Source: Saccharomyces mikatae IFO 1815
Lineage: Eukaryota; Ascomycota; Saccharomycetes; Saccharomycetales; Saccharomycetaceae
NCBI RefSeq assembly: GCF_947241705.1
Contig: NC_079270.1
Location: forward strand, 310,001-374,000
Direction of reading: 5' to 3'
Length of the DNA stretch: 64,000 bases
Positions 47,523 to 56,705 of this stretch are shown here, in pieces. The notes under the pieces are model-generated. The model saw only the letters and a list, made by a program, of their open reading frames with translations, did not search any database and was not told the DNA's origin. The stretch's first letter is position 1. Each line of letters begins with the position of its first letter. The translations under genes were made by a program, and so were the position numbers.

Positions 47523-48290
47523 TTATAACAACATAGCAGCGGCAGCCACAAAACCAGCACCCATGCCCATAACAGCCTTAGCAGCACCGTTTTCGGTTTG
47601 TTCAGAAACAGTGCTGGTAGCTTGGATTTGACCATCAGTAATTTGTGAGATGGCAGAGACCTTGGCGGAGGAGGCGGCGGTGGAAGAAACCTTAGCGGAA
47701 GAAGTAGTGGCAGAAGAGGTCTTGTCTTCAGAGGAGCTTGGAGCAGCAGTAGAAGAGGTTTTAGCTTCAGAGGAGCTTGGAGCAGCAGTGGAAGAGGTCT
47801 TGTCTTCAGTGGAGCTTGGAGCAGCAGTGGAAGAGGTCTTGTCTTCAGAGGAGCTTGGAGCAGCAGTAGAAGAGGTTTTAGCTTCAGAGGAGCTTGGAGC
47901 AGCAGTGGAAGAGGTCTTGGCTTCAGTGGAGCTTGGAGCAGCAGAGGAAGAATCATCACCTTCCAAGGACTTCAAAGCTGGTTCTAATCTGGATGAGTAC
48001 CATGGAACTTGGGTCAACATTTTGCTAACAGCGGCAAAATCAACTTCAGAGTATAAAGTTGTATAGGAGTCATCAGTGGCAGAAGCCAAAGCTAACCCGA
48101 TGTCCAAGACACCAGATGGTAAACTGCTTAAAGAGAAACCGGAGCTTGAGTCAGAAGCCAAGCTAATATATTCTTGTAAGTTAGATTTAACATCGTTCAA
48201 AATAACGTTCAATTCGTCGATTTCTTCTTGGGTTTGAGCGGATGCCAAAGCAGCGACAGCGGCTAGTAAAGCGATTTTAATGTAAGCCAT
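47523..48290 (-). CDS. TIR2: Hypoxic/cold-shock cell-wall mannoprotein Tir2
   Basis: A 255-residue GPI mannoprotein of the Srp1/Tip1 family (251 in S. cerevisiae). In S. cerevisiae it is induced by cold shock and anaerobiosis. It has a signal peptide (about 1-19), a PAU/TIP1 domain (EIDELNVILNDVKSNLQEYI, DSYTTLYSEVDFAAVSKML, VPWYSSRLEPAL), six 13-residue repeats of the type APSSSEAKTSSTA, and a hydrophobic GPI signal (NGAAKAVMGMGAGFVAAAAM). The GPI end is nearly the same as that of TIR4, which faces it tail to tail. A Rox1-type operator and a TATA box lie upstream. Confidence 0.94.
   Translation of the reverse strand: MAYIKIALLAAVAALASAQTQEEIDELNVILNDVKSNLQEYISLASDSSSGFSLSSLPSGVLDIGLALASATDDSYTTLYSEVDFAAVSKMLTQVPWYSSRLEPALKSLEGDDSSSAAPSSTEAKTSSTAAPSSSEAKTSSTAAPSSSEDKTSSTAAPSSTEDKTSSTAAPSSSEAKTSSTAAPSSSEDKTSSATTSSAKVSSTAASSAKVSAISQITDGQIQATSTVSEQTENGAAKAVMGMGAGFVAAAAMLL
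47712..47945 (-). repeat. Six 39-bp repeats in TIR2
   Basis: Six in-frame 39-bp units encode APSS[T/S]E[A/D]KTSSTA with Thr/Ser and Ala/Asp variants. From N- to C-terminus the order is TEA, SEA, SED, TED, SEA, SED, so an SEA-SED pair occurs twice. The repeat keeps frames open on both strands, which explains long antisense frames here. Confidence 0.85.
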
Positions 48291-48330
48291 TTTTTATTAG
48301 TATGATTTAAGCGAATGTATAGATATATTT

Positions 48331-48342
48331 CTAATTGTTCTC
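48331..48342 (+). promoter_or_regulatory. Rox1-type hypoxic operator of TIR2
   Basis: CTAATTGTTCTC contains the core ATTGTTCTC and fits the Rox1 consensus YYYATTGTTCTC at 11 of 12 positions. It lies 41-52 bp upstream of the TIR2 ATG, so it may sit in the leader or core promoter. Rox1 represses anaerobic genes when haem is present. Confidence 0.6.
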
Positions 48343-48412
48343 CTGACAATGGCAAAGCAGAAGGATAATAATTCCATGTGTTACATCTCATATCTCTGAA
48401 TTTCACTTCCTA

Positions 48413-48420
48413 CTTATATA
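48413..48420 (-). promoter_or_regulatory. TATA box of TIR2
   Basis: TATATAAG on the minus strand is 123 bp upstream of the TIR2 ATG, a normal distance for an inducible yeast promoter. Confidence 0.45.
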
Positions 48421-50489
48421 TCATTTTTCAAAGTAACTGAACTCTGAGTGAACATCATTCTGTTAGTTCCTTGCTTACTCGTTTATACGCATGATGTTCA
48501 GCTGTTAAGGAATTCAGGAGAACGTCTTACGCCAAGTTTAAACTACAATGTAGATAGATGGTTGCTTTGGGAGATCATTATCAAAAAAAAAAAACTCTTG
48601 GCTTTCCAAGATTCCCTGCGAGTCAACTCTGTGTTCATTTCTGCAAAGTATTACTTGTTTTTCGTGTATCCTTTACGAAGAACGAATAAAGGCTTGAAGG
48701 GTATTGTTAAATGAACTGCCTCATTTCTTTCTTGCCTATATTTTCTCGAGGGTTTGTTGCTTACCACATTTGTACAGAAACATCCTTTTTAGGAAAGATG
48801 TGTCTCGTTTGGGGTTCTTGGCCAGCCAAGGTTTTACTAAAATGTAGATGAAGGCACCAAGCTACAGAAGATACCGTGGAGAAGCTTTGAGAAAAGAAGA
48901 TGTGATCGCGCGTATTTCCCCACCGTTACTTGTTATTTTTTTCTGGGCATTAACAAAAAGCCAAGGTATTTTCCACTGAATTTTAACAGGTGTTCTATTG
49001 TGTACTTTATCATTAGTTTGAAGATCGGTTCATAGGACGTACCTTGAAACAATGATATTATATGTGCCCAACTGTTATGGAAGTAAACTTCAAAAGTAAG
49101 TCAGCCCACTTCTTTGTAAAAAAGTATTCCACAAATTGGAATGGTCGCTGCTCTTACACACCCCTTGGGCCGTATATAAAAGGCTAAACGCACACAAATC
49201 CATCCAAGCGTAGTTTTACTAGTTGTTGCATTTAGGTTTTCATGAGAATGTTATATGACTATGTGAAAGTTTGTATTAAATAAGAAGTAGATTTTTGTCT
49301 TATTGCACATGCATACCAACCTTTCTTGATAAATTTGTGAAGTAGGAAAATTTCTTTTAAAGTTCAAATGTTGCAATACTATAGTATCGTGCAGCTCCTA
49401 TTTCATTTGTTGAAATCCAGTGGAAACTTCTGGCAAGAAAATTAATGTGTTCTCTTATTGAGTCTGTGCGTCTTACTGTTGAGAGGGGAGATTCCCTTCG
49501 ATTATTGAAGCAATTAAAAAAATTCGAAATGTAGAAGTTCCTTATTTTCTTTTTGAGTACATTCATAAACACAGTGATTTTGCTGGTATGGGAACATCAA
49601 AATTCATCGTAGCAATCGATACATAGAGTACATCTCTTAGAGATTTGTTATCAAAAAACAAGTAACTGAGAGCCAATTATAAAAATAAACAAACACCCGA
49701 GAAGAGAACCAGACACGCTGAAAAATCAACCCCCCATAGAAAATGAACTATAGTTGTTTATTTTTTGCAATATATAATGTACGATTTTACGTAGCCACCA
49801 CAAAAGAACAAAATTTAAACGACATACCTCGTTTTCACAGCAGCTACACAAATTTCAAAAAGTAAATAAAAAAAAAGATATTATCCAACATATTCTTATT
49901 CATGCCGCAATACTAATATCTTCGTATTAATCATATATAACGCGTTCACTGACGCATCACTACAACAGCATCAATGTGTGAACACCTTCAAAGGCTTTTC
50001 CTCTTCTTTCTCATGAAAATATTCCTTATTTATATAACGTTCCTGAATGTATCAGCGATCTTTTTCACCTACGATGAAGGGACGGTTAGATGCACATATG
50101 CAGTCGTACTCTTAAGAAAACATCGGGACATAGTGGTGTTCTAATATTAGACTGCATATACATCTTCTTCTCCTTTCTCTTAAATATTAAAGAGTAGCAA
50201 ACATAGAAGATACTCAATTGGTAACTATCCTTGTCTTTGTATGGGGCAAATATAAGCCATACGAGCAGTTCACGCTCGATAGCGTCGTTTGCTTACATGA
50301 TCATCATGTGCCTTTGTAGGCAACAGAAACTGCGAGCGCTTCTTCGTAAACAATAAGAAAAGTACTCCTTTGAAGGCACTGTTGTTCCTCGTTTCTTTTC
50401 ACGCGCTGTCGTTCCAGGTACTTTTATTATCACTACAGTGTTTTTAGAGGGAGTGCCTGAAGATCACTCCATACAGCATATGAGATATG

Positions 50490-50496
50490 TAAACGA
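50490..50496 (-). promoter_or_regulatory. AR1-like motif upstream of AUS1
   Basis: TCGTTTAC on the minus strand fits seven of eight bases of the anaerobic AR1 element TCGTTYAG recognised by Upc2. Similar TCGTTTA motifs lie upstream of TIR4. Motif match only. Confidence 0.3.
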
Positions 50497-50849
50497 GTTT
50501 TGCGGAAAGCGGCCCTCTAGGTGTTACTACAGCCACAGCAGCTTGCCTCCTGTACGATGTGACAAAGGAAACATAGATGTGTGTTCTTTTCACGCTTCTT
50601 TTTCAATTCAAATATAAAGACGGTGCCTTTGCCTTATTTCCAAAGTAATGAACAGTTTTGATGAAATGTATCTCTTTAAACTTAGCACTATTTCGGCGAA
50701 GCTTTTTTTGAGCAATTATTGGACATAAAAATCCACATTGAAATAAAATTATACTTGAAAGAGCATCGGCTGGATAATAAAGACTAGTGTAGATTTTTTT
50801 CTCAGTCCCTACAATATACTTTTATTTCTTTTTTTTTATTTGAATTGAC

Positions 50850-53800
50850 ATGTCAATTTCAAAGTATTTCACTCCTGTTGCTAACGGGTCACTTACTTTT
50901 AACGGCGCAAACATCCAATTCGGTTTTGATGCTGAGAGCGACTCTCGGAGGAATTATGATGCCGAAGACGGCTCACAGCCTCCTCTAAATCAATTAAATG
51001 ACGTAACCTTCCAAGCGGAAGCTGGTGAAATGGTTTTGGTTTTGGGTTACCCCACTTCCACCTTATTTAAAACTTTGTTTCACGGGAAAACTAGTTTATC
51101 ATACTCTCCTCCAGGTTCGATTAAATTCAAGAATAACGAGTTCAAGGCCTTTTCCAATAAATGTCCTCACCAAATTATTTACAACAATGAACAAGATGTA
51201 CATTTCCCATTTTTAACAGTAGAACAGACAATTGACTTCGCATTGAGTTGTAAGTTTGATATCCCGATAGGTGAGCGCGACCAGATAAGAAATGAACTTT
51301 TAAGGGAATTCGGTCTATCTCATGTGCTAAAGACTATTGTAGGAAATGATTTTTTTCGAGGTGTTTCCGGTGGTGAACGTAAACGTATCTCTATTATCGA
51401 AACTTTTATTGCGAATGGTTCCGTTTATCTATGGGATAATTCTACCAAGGGTCTTGACTCCGCGACAGCTTTAGATTTTTTGGGAATTCTAAGAAAGATG
51501 GCCAAGGCTACTCGTTCAGTAAATTTAGTCAGAATTTCCCAAGCAAGTGACAAAATTGTTGATAAATTTGACAAGATTCTTCTGCTATCCGATTCCTACC
51601 AGCTTTTCTATGGTACTGTGGATGAGTGTTTGACCTACTTCCATGACACATTAGGTATTGAAAAAGATCCTAATGATTGTATTATTGAATACCTGACTTC
51701 TATCTTAAACTTTCAATTCAAAAACAAGAGTCTGGGTAATCTATCAAATTCATCAGCTACTAGCGTTCTTAAAAATGCGACAGAAGAAGTTACCAAGTAT
51801 ACTTACAATTCTGATCTCGACCTATATGACCAATGGAAGCGTTCTTCGTATTATAGAAATTTAAAGCAGCAGATCCAAGAGTCTTCGATTGATGAATCCA
51901 TCAAAGATGTGGATCCCTCTGATATCTCACCTATTTTTAATATTCCGTTGAAAAAACAATTATTATTTTGCACAAAAAGGGCTTTTCAACGAAGTTTGGG
52001 TGATAAAGCTTACATGTCAGCGCAATTTATTTCTGTTGTTATTCAATCCTTGGTTATTGGTTCACTGTTCTACGAGATTCCATTGACCACAATTGGTTCA
52101 TACTCAAGAGGTTCTTTGACCTTTTTTTCCATTCTTTTCTTCACTTTTCTTTCTCTTGCCGACATGCCTATTGCTTTCCAGAGACAACCTGTCGTTAAAA
52201 AGCAATCCCAACTTCATTTCTATAATAATTGGATCGAAACACTTTCGACAACAGTGTTCGACTATTGCTTTAAACTGTGTTTGGTTATCGTATTCAGTAT
52301 CATCCTATACTTCCTTGCTCACCTGCAATACAAGGCTGCAAGATTCTTCATTTTTCTGCTGTTCCTTTCCTTCTACAATTTCTGTATGGTTTCACTATTC
52401 GCTTTGACAACACTAGTCGCACCAACCATTTCGATCGCAAATTTGTTTGCAGGCATTTTATTACTGGCCATAGCAATGTACGCCTCTTACGTTATCTACT
52501 TGAACAACATGCATCCTTGGTTTGTGTGGATTGCTTATCTAAATCCTGCAATGTATGCTATGGAGGCGGTGCTGTCCAATGAGCTTTACAATTTGAAATT
52601 GGATTGTAGCAACACAATTGTTCCAAGAGGTGCCACCTACGAGAATGTTTCATTCTCCCATAAAGCCTGTGCTTGGCAAGGGGCCACTTTAGGTAATGAT
52701 TACGTTAGAGGTCGTGATTACCTGAGCCAAGGTTTATCTTACTCATATAATCATGTGTGGAGAAACTTTGGGATTATCATTGGATTTCTAGTATTCTTTA
52801 TTGCTTGCACTCTTTTTGCATCTCAATACATTAAGCCTTATTTCAATAGGGATGAAATAGAGCGCAATAACAGTGGTTTTTCAAGGTGGTTGCCATTTTT
52901 CAACAAAAAGAGGGGCGTCAAGTCCTCAAGAATTGATAGCAGATATGAAGGAATTCCAAAATCGCACTCCGTTTCATCTTCTTCGTCTAGTCTGTCAGCT
53001 GTTCCATACCAGGTATCGCCAACAAATAAGGAAATGACTTTAAGCGATTACCATGAAGAACCAATTAGGGAAACCGTAGAAACTCAAAAACATGTCATTT
53101 CCTGGAGAAATATCAACTACACAGTCGGTGACAAGAAATTGATTAATAATACATCAGGTTTCATCAGTTCTGGTTTGACAGCCCTAATGGGTGAATCTGG
53201 TGCAGGTAAAACAACCTTGTTGAATGTCCTATCACAAAGGGTCGAGACAGGTGTTGTTAGTGGTGAGATTTTAATTGATGGTCATCCAATGACAGATGAA
53301 GACGCGTTTAAGAGAAGTATAGGTTTTGTTCAACAACAGGATTTGCATTTGGACTTATTGTCCGTGAAGGAATCTTTAGAAATTTCATGCCTTTTGAGAG
53401 GTGATGGGGACAAAGCATATTTAGACACTGTTTCAAAGTTACTGAAATTACCACCGGACACTTTGGTTGCCGATTTAAATCCGACTCAAAAGAAACTTTT
53501 ATCCATCGGTGTTGAACTTGTTACTAAGCCTTCACTTTTACTATTTCTGGATGAACCAACATCCGGGCTGGACGCCGAGGCTGCATCAACAATTGTCAAG
53601 TTTTTAAAACAACTTTCTTTGCAAGGTCAAGCTATTTTTTGTACTATTCATCAGCCTAGTAAGAGTGTCATTAGTCATTTTGATAATATCTTCCTATTAA
53701 AAAGAGGAGGGGAATGTGTCTTCTTTGGACCAATGGACGATGCTTGCGGTTATTTCATGTCCCACGACAACACACTGGTTTACGATAAAGAACATGATAA

Positions 53801-55031
53801 TCCTGCAGATTTCGTCATTGATGCAGTAGGAAGTAGTAATTCATCGGTTGAAAAAGATGAAATGGAGGAAGGTTTTGCGTTGAACAAGAAAACTATAGAT
53901 TGGAGTGCATTATGGGAATCATCTGCGGAGAAGGAACTGGTTGAAAAGGAAACAATTAGATTGGAAGATGATGCGCGCGCCTCAGGTGTTGACTATACAA
54001 CCTCACTATGGAAACAGCCTTCCTACTTACAACAGTTAGCTCTTATTACAAGAAGACAATATATTTGTACGAAAAGAGATATGACTTATGTCATGGCTAA
54101 GTATTGTTTGAATGGTGGAGCTGGTTTATTCATAGGTTTCTCATTCTGGAATATTAAGCATAATATTATCGGCATGCAGAATAGTATCTTCTTCTGTTTC
54201 ATGGCTCTATGTGTTTCATCTCCATTGATTAATCAAATCCAAGATAAAGCACTGAAAACGAAAGAAGTTTATGTCGCCAGAGAGGCAAGATCGAACACTT
54301 ATCATTGGACCGTTCTTCTACTATCTCAGTCGATTATTGAATTACCATTGGCACTTACAAGCTCTACGCTGTTTTTCGTTTGTGCTTTCTTTTGCTGTGG
54401 ATTTAACAACGCCGGTTGGAGTGCCGGTGTTTTCTTTTTAAACTACATGCTTTTTGCCGGTTATTATGCAACTCTCGGTTTATGGCTAATTTACACTGCT
54501 CCTAATTTACAAACGGCTGCTGTTTTCGTCGCGTTTATTTACAGTTTTACAGCATCATTCTGTGGTGTTATGCAACCTTATTCGTTATTCCCAACTTTTT
54601 GGAAGTTCATGTACAGAATCTCACCATACACATATTTTGTGGAATCGTTCGTTAGTATTTTATTACACAACTGGGAAATCAAATGTGATATGGGTGAGAT
54701 GGTCCCTGGACAACCTCTCGATGGGCAAACTTGCGGCCAATTTATGGAGGCTTACATTGAAGAATTTGGAGGTTATCTGTTTAATAAGAACACTTTTACT
54801 GTCTGCGCATACTGTACATACACTGTTGGTGATGATTTCTTAGCAAATGAAAATATGAGCTATGATCATGTTTGGAGGAACTTTGGTATCGAGTGGGCTT
54901 ATATTGGTTTTAATTTCTTTGCCATGTTTGCTGGCTACTACTTAACTTATGTGGCAAGAATATGGCCGAAAGTTTTCAAATTTATTGTTAAAATGATTCC
55001 CCATAAAGGGAAGAAATCTGTACAAAACTAA
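50850..55031 (+). CDS. AUS1: Sterol-uptake ABC transporter Aus1
   Basis: A 1393-residue full-size ABCG/PDR transporter of the plasma membrane (1394 in S. cerevisiae), needed for sterol import under anaerobiosis; Pdr11 is the paralogue. The order is NBD1-TMD1-NBD2-TMD2. In NBD1 the Walker A is degenerate (LGYPTSTLFKTL, no GK[S/T]) while the signature FRGVSGGERKRIS near 172 is intact. In NBD2 the Walker A GESGAGKTTLL (Lys787) and Walker B LLLFLDEPTSGLDAE near 900 are canonical while the signature is degenerate (LNPTQKKLLS). Each TMD has about six spans. The upstream region carries only weak hypoxic motifs. Confidence 0.97.
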   Translation: MSISKYFTPVANGSLTFNGANIQFGFDAESDSRRNYDAEDGSQPPLNQLNDVTFQAEAGEMVLVLGYPTSTLFKTLFHGKTSLSYSPPGSIKFKNNEFKAFSNKCPHQIIYNNEQDVHFPFLTVEQTIDFALSCKFDIPIGERDQIRNELLREFGLSHVLKTIVGNDFFRGVSGGERKRISIIETFIANGSVYLWDNSTKGLDSATALDFLGILRKMAKATRSVNLVRISQASDKIVDKFDKILLLSDSYQLFYGTVDECLTYFHDTLGIEKDPNDCIIEYLTSILNFQFKNKSLGNLSNSSATSVLKNATEEVTKYTYNSDLDLYDQWKRSSYYRNLKQQIQESSIDESIKDVDPSDISPIFNIPLKKQLLFCTKRAFQRSLGDKAYMSAQFISVVIQSLVIGSLFYEIPLTTIGSYSRGSLTFFSILFFTFLSLADMPIAFQRQPVVKKQSQLHFYNNWIETLSTTVFDYCFKLCLVIVFSIILYFLAHLQYKAARFFIFLLFLSFYNFCMVSLFALTTLVAPTISIANLFAGILLLAIAMYASYVIYLNNMHPWFVWIAYLNPAMYAMEAVLSNELYNLKLDCSNTIVPRGATYENVSFSHKACAWQGATLGNDYVRGRDYLSQGLSYSYNHVWRNFGIIIGFLVFFIACTLFASQYIKPYFNRDEIERNNSGFSRWLPFFNKKRGVKSSRIDSRYEGIPKSHSVSSSSSSLSAVPYQVSPTNKEMTLSDYHEEPIRETVETQKHVISWRNINYTVGDKKLINNTSGFISSGLTALMGESGAGKTTLLNVLSQRVETGVVSGEILIDGHPMTDEDAFKRSIGFVQQQDLHLDLLSVKESLEISCLLRGDGDKAYLDTVSKLLKLPPDTLVADLNPTQKKLLSIGVELVTKPSLLLFLDEPTSGLDAEAASTIVKFLKQLSLQGQAIFCTIHQPSKSVISHFDNIFLLKRGGECVFFGPMDDACGYFMSHDNTLVYDKEHDNPADFVIDAVGSSNSSVEKDEMEEGFALNKKTIDWSALWESSAEKELVEKETIRLEDDARASGVDYTTSLWKQPSYLQQLALITRRQYICTKRDMTYVMAKYCLNGGAGLFIGFSFWNIKHNIIGMQNSIFFCFMALCVSSPLINQIQDKALKTKEVYVAREARSNTYHWTVLLLSQSIIELPLALTSSTLFFVCAFFCCGFNNAGWSAGVFFLNYMLFAGYYATLGLWLIYTAPNLQTAAVFVAFIYSFTASFCGVMQPYSLFPTFWKFMYRISPYTYFVESFVSILLHNWEIKCDMGEMVPGQPLDGQTCGQFMEAYIEEFGGYLFNKNTFTVCAYCTYTVGDDFLANENMSYDHVWRNFGIEWAYIGFNFFAMFAGYYLTYVARIWPKVFKFIVKMIPHKGKKSVQN

Positions 55032-55239
55032 CATCATTATAAACAGTATATTTTAGTTTTTTTTCTACTTAATAGTAATTTTAATATCTTTATTTCCGAC
55101 ATTTTTATTAATACCGTTTTTTTGTAAGGTGATCAATGAGTAGGTTAAGTAACAGAACGAGTCATTAGTATCATAAAAAGATGCTCTTCAATGCTGTTTA
55201 TTCCAACAGAATAAATTAGAAGTTGGAAGGTCCAAAAAA

Positions 55240-55312
55240 TGCTTCCAATCGGAGTTGAACCGATGATCTCCACATTACTAGTGTGGCGCCTTACCAACTT
55301 GGCCATAGAAGC
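55240..55312 (-). tRNA. tT(AGU)O: tRNA-Thr (anticodon AGU)
   Basis: The 73-nt gene reads GCTTCTATGGCC...GGAAGCA on the minus strand with paired acceptor ends, anticodon AGT within CCACACTAGTAATGTGG, and B box GGTTCAACTCC. No intron. A tau-like fragment and a delta LTR start about 100 bp upstream of its 5' end. Confidence 0.96.
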
Positions 55313-55409
55313 AACAAATGAATGAAAACTTGTCATTGCGGAAAAAATATAACCCGAAACAACTACTGGTAATTTATGGTATAACAGAGACATAATGGAC
55401 ATATGATAT

Positions 55410-55484
55410 TGTTGATAATTAGTTGTTTAGTAAGTTGTAAAAATTAAGAATAAGTCGTTCCTTCTTAATCATATATAAGAGAGG
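55410..55484 (-). repeat. Fragment of the tau-like LTR
   Basis: This 75-bp piece repeats the left end of the element at 2261-2642 with few differences (TGTTGATAATTAGTTGTTTA, then AAGAATAAGTCGTTCCTTCT). It stops exactly where a delta LTR starts at 55485, and the rest of the tau-like LTR is not seen beyond the delta. Confidence 0.7.
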
Positions 55485-55794
55485 TGAGATAATAGTGGAG
55501 TTTGATGTAATTGTTGGGATTCCATTGTTGACAAAGGCAATAATATTAGGTATGTAGATATACTAGAAGTTCTCCTCGAGGATATAGGAATCCAATAACT
55601 GGAACTCGTAATTCTACATAATTTTGTATATGCTTTTATTGTCATTTTATATTTTGTCAGTCATTATCCTATTACATTATCAATTCTTGCATTTTAGCTT
55701 CTCATAGCTTATGTCATCTTCTAACACCGTATATGATAATGTACTAGTAGTATGACTACTAGTTGATAGACGATAGTTGATTTTCATTCCAACA
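55485..55794 (-). mobile_element. Solo delta LTR (Ty1/Ty2-type)
   Basis: On the minus strand this 310-bp element begins TGTTGGAATGAAAATCAACT and carries delta hallmarks (ACTAGTACATTATCATATAC, GGTGTTAGAAGATGACATAA, CTCGAGGAGAACTTCTAGTA, CAACAATGGAATCCCAACAA), ending ATCTCA. It is slightly shorter than a full delta because of internal deletions. No target duplication is visible. It lies upstream of tRNA-Thr. Confidence 0.9.
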
Positions 55795-56705
55795 ATATGT
55801 TATCATTCTTTATCCTATCTCATTAGCAATCCCTATGTTTGTACTTCGATTAACTCCTGCTGGTGAGGTAAATATTCCCATACGGGCCCTTACGAATGAT
55901 ATTCAACAGAAAAACCGAGTAAAATAAGAAGAAAAATACCGTCACCAATCGTGGGTTATTAACGGAAATCCAAGGGAAAATTTATGGCGCTTAAAGTAAA
56001 CTGCTTCTATACTTTATAATATCCTATACTGCGCGCATTTACTGACGCAGCCAGATCCGGCTGAAAAAGTCCTTCCTAAGACCTACCTAACTTGATAATA
56101 TGGAAAATAGGCCACTCTATCATTACTGTCACATAGATGTTACTGTGGCTCACCAAATGCCGTACATTATCACTTCATTTATAAAAGTTGTGTTGGGGCA
56201 ACAGTAATGCAAACCATTTGATGAAGGGAGAGCAAGCGGCAATAGAATTGAAGTATGTTAACCAATATATTTTCATGGCATAATATGAAGAAAAAGAAAC
56301 GAACAACCGCGATAGTAGTACAGATTCCATAATCGTGTACGGATAAGATGTTTAATTTGTCAGTGAGATACGTTACAAAGTCAGTCCTAACATATCGTTT
56401 TGTTTCTTAGCACCAAAACGAAAACAAATAAAGTAATAAACAAAAGAATCAACGTATAGTAGGCCTCATATCTGAATTCTACAGGGTTTGTCGTTTTATT
56501 GTCCAGTTGTAGCTTTATTTTCTATCTTCTGACTTTCTCCAAGCACTCGTTCCAAGTAGAAGATCTTTCGTTTTGATATAGTAAACGACTTTTTTTTCTC
56601 TTGTTTTTCATGCCAGTATAAGAAAAGTAAAAAAAAAAATAACAGAGAAGACAGTAACAAAAAATATCAATTGGAGAATTGAGATGAAAGTACATTTTTC
56701 TGATA
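55795..56705. other. Region upstream of the YOR012W-like gene
   Basis: About 911 bp after the delta LTR. Mixed AT-rich DNA; an A-run near 56629-56639 lies close to the start codon. Opposite-strand short frames overlap the gene start but have no support. Confidence 0.45.

Larger units (their letters stand above)
48291..50849. other. Long divergent TIR2-AUS1 intergenic region
   Basis: About 2.56 kb between divergent hypoxic genes. It holds the TIR2 operator and TATA box, a TCGTTTA-type motif on the minus strand (50490-50496), a TATAAAGA box (50613-50620) 230 bp before AUS1, and a T-rich run (50829-50839) just before the AUS1 ATG. An 88-codon frame at 48448-48714 shows no family features. I see no supported gene. 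Confidence 0.5.

Noticed and set aside
47474-48066. Long frames on both strands over TIR2
   Set aside because: Artefacts of the 39-bp repeat; products are Leu/Pro or Glu/Val low complexity.
48448-48714. 88-codon frame upstream of TIR2/AUS1
   Set aside because: Begins in the TIR2 promoter; no homology or motif recognised; kept as spacer DNA.
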